Below, in pieces: positions 1-3,190 of a stretch of DNA of 7,923 nucleotides. Under the pieces are notes generated by a model, which saw only the letters and a list, made by a program, of their open reading frames with translations, had not been told where the DNA came from and did no database searches. Both the position numbers and the translations under genes were made by a program. The stretch comes from Betaproteobacteria bacterium. GTDB lineage: Bacteria; Pseudomonadota; Gammaproteobacteria; Burkholderiales; Sulfuriferulaceae. Position 1 is the first letter of the stretch; the number at the start of each line of letters is the position of its first letter. The DNA lies in NCBI GenBank assembly GCA_003455595.1, contig DMQT01000202.1:1-7923 (forward strand). Reading direction: 5' to 3'.

Positions 1-648
1 ACGCTGTTTCTGGATGAAATCGGTGACATGCCGCTGCTGTTGCAGGTCAAGCTGTTGCGTGTGATTCAGGAGCGTCAGGTGCGGCCGGTCGGGGCGGCGC
101 AGCTGATTGACGTGGACGTGAGGCTGATTTCCGCTACGCACCGCGATCTCAAGGCCAGCGTGGCGGCGGGCGAGTTTCGTGAGGATCTGTACTACCGTCT
201 CAACGTGGTGTCGCTGACCATTCCGCCACTGGCCGAACGGCGCGAAGACATTGCGCTGCTGGCCAACCATTTCCTGCGCCAGCTGGCACAAAAATACACC
301 AAAAAAGTCAACGGCTTTGCGCCTGAGGCGATGGCGCTGCTGGTCGGCGCACCGTGGCCGGGCAATGTGCGCCAGCTGATGAACGTAGTCGAACAGTGCG
401 TGGTGCTGTGTACCGGCGCGCTGGTGTCGGCCACGTTGGTGCAAGACGCGATGCACAAGGAAGATATCGAAATGGTGTCGTTTGAAGAGGCGCGCAAACG
501 CTTTGAACGCGACTATCTGGTCCGGGTGCTGAAAATCACCGCGGGCAACGTGACTCAGGCGGCACGCCTGTCGCAGCGTAACCGCACCGAATTCTACAAA
601 CTGCTACAACGTCACCAGCTCGACGCTGCGGCATTCAAGACGCCTTAA
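1..648 (+). CDS. glrR: GlrR-like sigma-54-dependent response regulator, C-terminal part (5' truncated)
   Basis: This is the end of a bacterial enhancer-binding protein that hydrolyses ATP to open sigma-54 promoters. The reading frame is open from base 1, so the gene starts outside the window; 215 codons are visible. The visible part begins in the Walker B region of the AAA+ domain (LFLDEIGD, visible residues 2-9), continues through the REDLYYRLN motif (60-68, arginine-finger region) and WPGNVRQL (119-126, sensor II), and ends in a Fis-type helix-turn-helix at about 178-205. The receiver domain, Walker A and GAFTGA loop lie off the left edge. The tail pattern GNVT-x-AAR...RNRTEFYKLL-x-RH-x-LDA...FK resembles enteric GlrR (QseF/YfhA) as I remember it, more than NtrC or other paralogues. 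A glrK-like sensor kinase would be expected upstream. The TGTC-N10-GACA sites just downstream support the assignment. Family membership is near certain; the GlrR name is strong but rests on recall. Confidence 0.88.
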   Translation, partial: TLFLDEIGDMPLLLQVKLLRVIQERQVRPVGAAQLIDVDVRLISATHRDLKASVAAGEFREDLYYRLNVVSLTIPPLAERREDIALLANHFLRQLAQKYTKKVNGFAPEAMALLVGAPWPGNVRQLMNVVEQCVVLCTGALVSATLVQDAMHKEDIEMVSFEEARKRFERDYLVRVLKITAGNVTQAARLSQRNRTEFYKLLQRHQLDAAAFKTP

Positions 649-727
649 TGTTAATGCCGGGCTTCCGAGCTGACGTTACATAAAAAGCCCCGCTTGCTGT
701 CAGGCAACGGCGCGCAGCATCCGCTTT

Positions 728-745
728 TGTCGCCTGCGGGAGACA
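728..745. promoter_or_regulatory. GlrR-type operator, distal site of the EF-hand promoter
   Basis: TGTC at 728-731, ten bases, then GACA at 742-745, a perfect match to the TGTC-N10-GACA motif described for GlrR in enteric bacteria. The centre is about 163 bases upstream of the predicted start of transcription at 900, a usual enhancer distance for a sigma-54 activator. It could also be drawn as a weak RNA hairpin, but no T-tract follows it. Confidence 0.7.
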
Positions 746-793
746 ATAAAACTTCTATCGTTTTCATGGACTTAGCTAAAACCCGCATGGGAC

Positions 794-811
794 TGTCGGG
801 GTGACACGACA
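794..811. promoter_or_regulatory. GlrR-type operator, proximal site of the EF-hand promoter
   Basis: TGTC at 794-797, ten bases, GACA at 808-811: a second perfect TGTC-N10-GACA. The dyad extends one base further on each side (TGTCG...CGACA). Its centre is about 97 bases upstream of the predicted transcription start and 66 bases from the distal site, so the two sites lie on roughly the same face of the helix. Confidence 0.72.
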
Positions 812-873
812 AACGTGCTGGGGGCGTACTGCCTGATGAAATGCATCTTATTGTATTTAATAGATATTTTATT

Positions 874-889
874 TGGCACGAAGTCTGCT
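874..889 (+). promoter_or_regulatory. Sigma-54 (-24/-12) promoter of the EF-hand/BON transcript
   Basis: The sequence TGGCACGAAGTCTGCT fits the sigma-54 consensus TGGCACG-N4-TTGCW with one deviation (C for the first T of the -12 element). GG at 875-876 and GC at 887-888 have the required spacing. Transcription is predicted near base 900, giving a 36-base leader before the ATG at 936. An AT-rich tract (about 848-874) lies immediately upstream and separates the promoter from the GlrR-type operators at 728-745 and 794-811; no good IHF consensus is visible in it. Confidence 0.82.
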
Positions 890-901
890 CCTGTATCAGA
901 G

Positions 902-916
902 GCAGCATGTTGCTGC
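902..916 (+). other. 5'-leader stem-loop of the EF-hand mRNA
   Basis: GCAGCA (902-907) pairs with TGCTGC (911-916) around a three-base loop. The hairpin would occupy about +3 to +17 of the predicted sigma-54 transcript and ends 8 bases before the Shine-Dalgarno. Hairpins this close to a 5' end often protect mRNA from 5'-dependent decay; that role is inference. Confidence 0.45.
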
Positions 917-923
917 GCTATAC

Positions 924-928
924 AGGAG
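924..928 (+). promoter_or_regulatory. Ribosome binding site that fixes the EF-hand start
   Basis: AGGAG lies 7 bases before the ATG at 936. It decides between this ATG and an upstream in-frame TTG at 873, which has no such site and lies inside the sigma-54 -24 element, upstream of the predicted transcript. Confidence 0.85.
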
Positions 929-935
929 CTTTACG

Positions 936-1232
936 ATGAAGGTATCTGTCCACAAATTTAACCCCCGCACCCTGCAACACGCCTTGTTAGGCGGTGTGGT
1001 GCTGGCCGCGATGGCGGTGACTGGCGCGCATGCTGCTACCGGTGAACCGATGCCGATGAAAGACAGCATGTTCGAAAAAGCTGATACCAACCACGATGGC
1101 ATGATCAGCGCAGAGGAATTCAAGGCCAGCGGCATGCAAGGCAAGCTGTTTGCGAAAGCTGACAGCAACCATGATGGCATGCTGAATTCGGATGAATTCG
1201 CCAAAGCGGAAGCCATGGGCGCGGCCAAGTAA
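936..1232 (+). CDS. Small secreted protein with two EF-hands
   Basis: A 98-residue predicted calcium-binding protein of the periplasm or cell surface. Residues 1-33 form a Sec signal peptide: a basic start, a hydrophobic stretch at 16-31 and an AHA-A cleavage site after about residue 33. The mature 65 residues carry two canonical 12-residue EF-hand loops, D50-E61 (DTNHDGMISAEE) and D76-E87 (DSNHDGMLNSDE), each with D1, N3, D5, G6 and E12 in place, so both should bind Ca2+. The two repeats are alike beyond the loop (F-x-KAD-x-NHDGM...EF), which suggests an internal duplication. The start is chosen by the AGGAG at 924-928. The gene is the first behind the sigma-54 promoter at 874-889 and is probably co-transcribed with the BON gene 80 bases downstream. 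The family is common in proteobacteria but has no settled function; a calcium sensor, buffer or envelope-binding protein are all possible. Confidence 0.9.
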   Translation: MKVSVHKFNPRTLQHALLGGVVLAAMAVTGAHAATGEPMPMKDSMFEKADTNHDGMISAEEFKASGMQGKLFAKADSNHDGMLNSDEFAKAEAMGAAK

Positions 1233-1312
1233 GGCCAAGCCAAATCAAGCCACAGCGAACGGGTGCTGCCAACCGGGGCATCCGTGTCATCGTATCTGCA
1301 CAGGAGAGCATC

Positions 1313-1609
1313 ATGAGTCAACGCGCCCCCCAGCTTGGTTTCGCATCACAAATTGCAATTTTGAAATACGTCAACGATCAGGCGATCAGCGCCAGCGTTG
1401 AATCTGCACTGCAACAATATCGCGTGCTGGAGAATGCGCGTATCCACGTCGATACGTTTGCCGGTGGCGTCGAGCTGTCTGGCTGGGTGGACAGCGTCAC
1501 GCAAAGTCAGCTCGCTGTTACCCTCGCGGCCGATGTGGCGGGCGTGGCGTATGTGGTGAATAACTTGCGTCAGCGCATGCCACCCGAGTGGTTGAAAACA
1601 GCGCCGTGA
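1313..1609 (+). CDS. BON-domain protein
   Basis: A 98-residue protein that is almost wholly one BON domain (about residues 22-87). The hallmarks are the AL helix near residue 33, the beta strand ARIHVDTFAGGVELSGWVDS (42-61) and the final helix with GVAYVVNNL (77-85). BON domains are found in OsmY, secretins and channels and are thought to bind phospholipid or other envelope components. Unlike OsmY, no signal peptide is visible: the first 20 residues are mildly hydrophobic but have no cleavable pattern, so the protein may be cytoplasmic or act at the inner face of the membrane. AGGAG at 1302-1306 lies 6 bases before the ATG. It sits 80 bases behind the EF-hand gene with no visible terminator or convincing promoter between, and is followed directly by a strong terminator, so the two probably form one transcript. 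Function beyond the domain is unknown. Confidence 0.85.
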   Translation: MSQRAPQLGFASQIAILKYVNDQAISASVESALQQYRVLENARIHVDTFAGGVELSGWVDSVTQSQLAVTLAADVAGVAYVVNNLRQRMPPEWLKTAP

Positions 1610-1620
1610 GCGGTGCAGGC

Positions 1621-1655
1621 AAAAAAATGGGCGCTATAAGGCGCCCATTTTTTTT
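1621..1655. terminator. Bidirectional Rho-independent terminator
   Basis: ATGGGCGC (1627-1634) pairs perfectly with GCGCCCAT (1641-1648) around a six-base loop, flanked by a run of A on the left and a run of eight T (1648-1655) on the right. It therefore works in both directions, ending the EF-hand/BON transcript from the left and the convergent bactofilin transcript from the right, whose stop codon is 16 bases away. Confidence 0.95.
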
Positions 1656-1671
1656 GTCATGACAGAATGTA

Positions 1672-2262
1672 TCAGCGACTCGCGGACGACCGGGACAAGC
1701 TGGGGCCACTGTAAGCATCTGCGACAGTCGTCGCCGTTGCATTGGGTTCTGCAGTTTTGCTGCCGGTTGAGCTGGTTCCCTTGGCGCCCAGCGCTGCGAC
1801 ATCACCGGCAATCACGCCGCCTTCTTCCACCATCATGGCGCCATAGCGGATGGTGCCGGTAACCTTACCCGTGGCGTAGATCACCAGGCGTTTGCGTGCA
1901 GTCAGCTCGCCTTCAAAAACGCCGCGAATTTCGGCCACGTCGATTTCCGCCTTGCCGGAAAATATCCCGCCTTCAGCGATGCGGATGTCGCGGCTGTTCA
2001 TCGACGCCTCGACCCGGCCTTCCACCACCAGAATTTCGCAGTCGGTAATCTCCGAGCCTTTCAGCTTGATATTCGGCCCGACGATAAGCTTGCTGCCGGT
2101 TTCAGTCGGGCTGGCGGGTGCAGCAGGCTTGACCGGTTCGGCGGCGACGCTGGCGGGCGGGCTGGCAGGCGCGGTCGTATTGGCGCGGTGGGTTTCCAGT
2201 ATTGAGCTGGTGCCGGTACGTTCATTTTTGCTGGCGCTGGGCTGCATGAAACCTTTTAGCAT
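1672..2262 (-). CDS. Bactofilin (polymer-forming cytoskeletal protein)
   Basis: A 196-residue bactofilin. These proteins self-assemble without nucleotide into filaments or membrane-bound sheets and recruit cell-wall and morphogenesis enzymes. The core beta-helix spans about residues 55-158 and shows the typical short hydrophobic/glycine rungs: LIVGPNIKLKGSEI, ILVVEGRVEAS, IRIAEGGIFSGKAEI, AEIRGVFEGELTA, LVIYATGKVTGTIRYG, MMVEEGGVIAGDV. It is flanked, as usual, by disordered tails: a Pro/Ala/Ser-rich N-terminus (about 8-55) and a Ser/Thr/Ala-rich C-terminus (about 160-196). The start at 2262 is supported by AGAGGA (plus-strand 2276-2271) 8 bases upstream; a second in-frame Met at residue 6 is less well placed. 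A sigma-54 promoter at 2350-2335 with GlrR-type operators upstream faces this gene, predicting a 62-base leader. It is monocistronic and ends at the shared terminator 1621-1655. Family assignment is firm; the cellular role in this organism is not known. Confidence 0.93.
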   Translation of the reverse strand: MLKGFMQPSASKNERTGTSSILETHRANTTAPASPPASVAAEPVKPAAPASPTETGSKLIVGPNIKLKGSEITDCEILVVEGRVEASMNSRDIRIAEGGIFSGKAEIDVAEIRGVFEGELTARKRLVIYATGKVTGTIRYGAMMVEEGGVIAGDVAALGAKGTSSTGSKTAEPNATATTVADAYSGPSLSRSSASR

Positions 2263-2296
2263 GATGCGTATCCTCTTCTAGGGTGATGGCGAAGCC

Positions 2297-2319
2297 GCCA
2301 TGAAGCAACACTTCATGGC
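2297..2319 (-). other. 5'-leader stem-loop of the bactofilin mRNA
   Basis: GCCATGAAG (2297-2305) and CTTCATGGC (2311-2319) form a perfect 9-bp stem with a five-base loop. It would lie at about +6 to +28 of the predicted minus-strand sigma-54 transcript (start near 2324). No T-run follows it, so it is not a terminator. A stabilising 5' hairpin or a binding site for a regulator are both possible. Confidence 0.55.
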
Positions 2320-2334
2320 AGACTGGTGACCAAA

Positions 2335-2350
2335 CGCAACATACGTGCCA
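2335..2350 (-). promoter_or_regulatory. Sigma-54 (-24/-12) promoter of the bactofilin gene
   Basis: Read on the minus strand the sequence is TGGCACGTATGTTGCG, a match to every fixed base of TGGCACG-N4-TTGC; only the final W position (G) differs. The -24 GG is at 2349-2348 and the -12 GC at 2337-2336, predicting transcription from about 2324 and a 62-base leader to the ATG at 2262. An IHF-like site and two GlrR-type operators lie upstream in the order expected for an activator-dependent promoter. Confidence 0.87.
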
Positions 2351-2369
2351 CGTGCAAACAATGCTGTTG

Positions 2370-2382
2370 AATCAAGCGCCTG
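2370..2382. promoter_or_regulatory. Candidate IHF site between sigma-54 promoter and operators
   Basis: AATCAAGCGCCTG fits the IHF consensus WATCAA-N4-TTR except for one base. It lies at about -46 to -58 of the bactofilin promoter, between the promoter and the proximal operator, where IHF-induced bending usually brings an enhancer-bound activator to sigma-54 polymerase. A second AATCAA core occurs at 2447-2452, without the TTR half. Confidence 0.45.
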
Positions 2383-2417
2383 TAATGTTATCCGCTGTGT
2401 AACTGCGTAAAAAAGAC

Positions 2418-2510
2418 AATTTTGTGTCGCCATTTGACGACGTAAAAATCAACCTCAACAGCATGATTTCTTTATTTTCAATTGCTTGCGTATTTAATTT
2501 TGTGTCGCCA
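2418..2510 (+). repeat. 15-base direct repeat pair embedding the two operators
   Basis: AATTTTGTGTCGCCA occurs at 2418-2432 and again, identically, at 2496-2510, 78 bases apart. Each copy contains the left half (TGTCGCC) of a GlrR-type operator plus seven further upstream bases, so the conservation goes beyond the known motif. Confidence 0.8.
2425..2442. promoter_or_regulatory. GlrR-type operator, proximal site of the bactofilin promoter (one mismatch)
   Basis: TGTC at 2425-2428, ten bases, then GACG at 2439-2442: seven of the eight fixed bases of TGTC-N10-GACA. The inner bases extend the dyad (TGTCG...CGACG). The centre is about 110 bases upstream of the predicted bactofilin transcription start. 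Confidence 0.55.
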
Positions 2511-2520
2511 ACGAGCGACA
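2503..2520. promoter_or_regulatory. GlrR-type operator, distal site of the bactofilin promoter
   Basis: TGTC at 2503-2506, ten bases, GACA at 2517-2520. The arms extend to a perfect 6-bp dyad TGTCGC/GCGACA, the most symmetrical of the sites in the window. The centre is about 187 bases upstream of the bactofilin transcription start. Its right edge is only 22 bases before the ATG of the divergent ATPase gene at 2543, so it may also affect that operon. Confidence 0.72.
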
Positions 2521-2542
2521 AATAGACAAACAGAAAGCTGCC

Positions 2543-3190
2543 ATGCTGGAATTGCGTCATCTTACCAAGTCTTACACCACCGGACGGCGCGTGCTCAATG
2601 ACGTGTCGTATTCGCTCGCGGCGGGCGAATTTGTCGCGGTGATGGGCGATTCCGGGGTAGGCAAATCCACCTTGCTGAATCTGATCGCCGGGCTGGACAG
2701 CCCTGATGCGGGGGCGATCATTGTGGATGGTATCGACATGGCCGCGCTCGACGACAACGCGGCGACGCAATTACGGCGCGCGCGCATGGGCTTTGTGTTT
2801 CAGGCGTTTCACGTGCTGCCGCATCTGACCCTGCAACAAAACGTCGCGCTGCCGCTTTTGCTCAACGGCGCGGACCTTCGGCGTGCCGACGCCATGCTCG
2901 AAGCGGTCGGACTGGGTGGACGCGGGGCGGATTTTCCGCGCCAGCTGTCGGGCGGCGAAATGCAGCGCGTTGCCATCGCACGCGCGCTGGTTCACCGTCC
3001 GGCACTGGTGCTGGCAGACGAGCCGACCGGCAACCTCGACCCCGATACCGCGCAGCACATTCTGCTTGTGCTGCGCGACGAGCTCCGCAGCAATGGTGCA
3101 TCAGCCGTCATGGTGACGCATTCGCACGCGGCGGCTGCCACGGCGGATCGGGTGCTGATCCTGAGCCAGACCGGCTTGCGTCCCGCCTGA
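2543..3190 (+). CDS. ABC transporter ATP-binding protein, LolD/MacB (AttE-like) type
   Basis: A 215-residue cytoplasmic ATPase that would power the FtsX-type permease encoded next. All motifs are intact: Walker A GDSGVGKST (35-43), Q-loop Q87, signature LSGGEMQ (135-141), Walker B ALVLADE with catalytic E160, D-loop NLD, and switch H193. Length and the FQAFHVLPHLT stretch (86-96) fit the LolD/MacB/YbbA class, whose members move lipoproteins, lipids or peptides by mechanotransmission rather than classic transport. The start has only a weak Shine-Dalgarno (AGAAAG, 5 bases before the ATG). The TGA overlaps the permease ATG by one base, implying translational coupling. No convincing sigma-70 or sigma-54 promoter could be picked for this operon on the plus strand, although a GlrR-type operator ends 22 bases before the start. 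The substrate cannot be read from the sequence; the AttH-like partner argues for an AttEFGH-type system rather than true LolCDE. Confidence 0.93.
   Translation: MLELRHLTKSYTTGRRVLNDVSYSLAAGEFVAVMGDSGVGKSTLLNLIAGLDSPDAGAIIVDGIDMAALDDNAATQLRRARMGFVFQAFHVLPHLTLQQNVALPLLLNGADLRRADAMLEAVGLGGRGADFPRQLSGGEMQRVAIARALVHRPALVLADEPTGNLDPDTAQHILLVLRDELRSNGASAVMVTHSHAAAATADRVLILSQTGLRPA

Noticed and set aside
690..710. Possible terminator hairpin behind the glrR-like gene
   Set aside because: A seven-pair stem with a bulge can be drawn, but no T-run follows on the plus strand; the T-run is on the minus side, where no gene converges.
873..935. Longer EF-hand protein beginning at a TTG at 873
   Set aside because: The extension has no ribosome binding site, overlaps the sigma-54 -24/-12 elements, precedes the predicted transcript, and would bury the signal peptide. 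ATG 936 has AGGAG at ideal spacing.
1286..1304. TGTC-N10-CACA in front of the BON gene
   Set aside because: One mismatch to the GlrR motif, no -24/-12 promoter nearby, and it runs into the Shine-Dalgarno region of the BON gene; probably chance.
1655..1664. Palindrome TGTCATGACA right after the terminator
   Set aside because: It holds the same half-sites as the GlrR motif but with two instead of ten bases between them, sits between convergent gene ends and has no promoter to serve.
2434..2467. TTGACG as a -35 element for the ATPase operon
   Set aside because: No acceptable -10 hexamer is found 16-18 bases downstream; TTGACG is also part of the operator-like site at 2425-2442.
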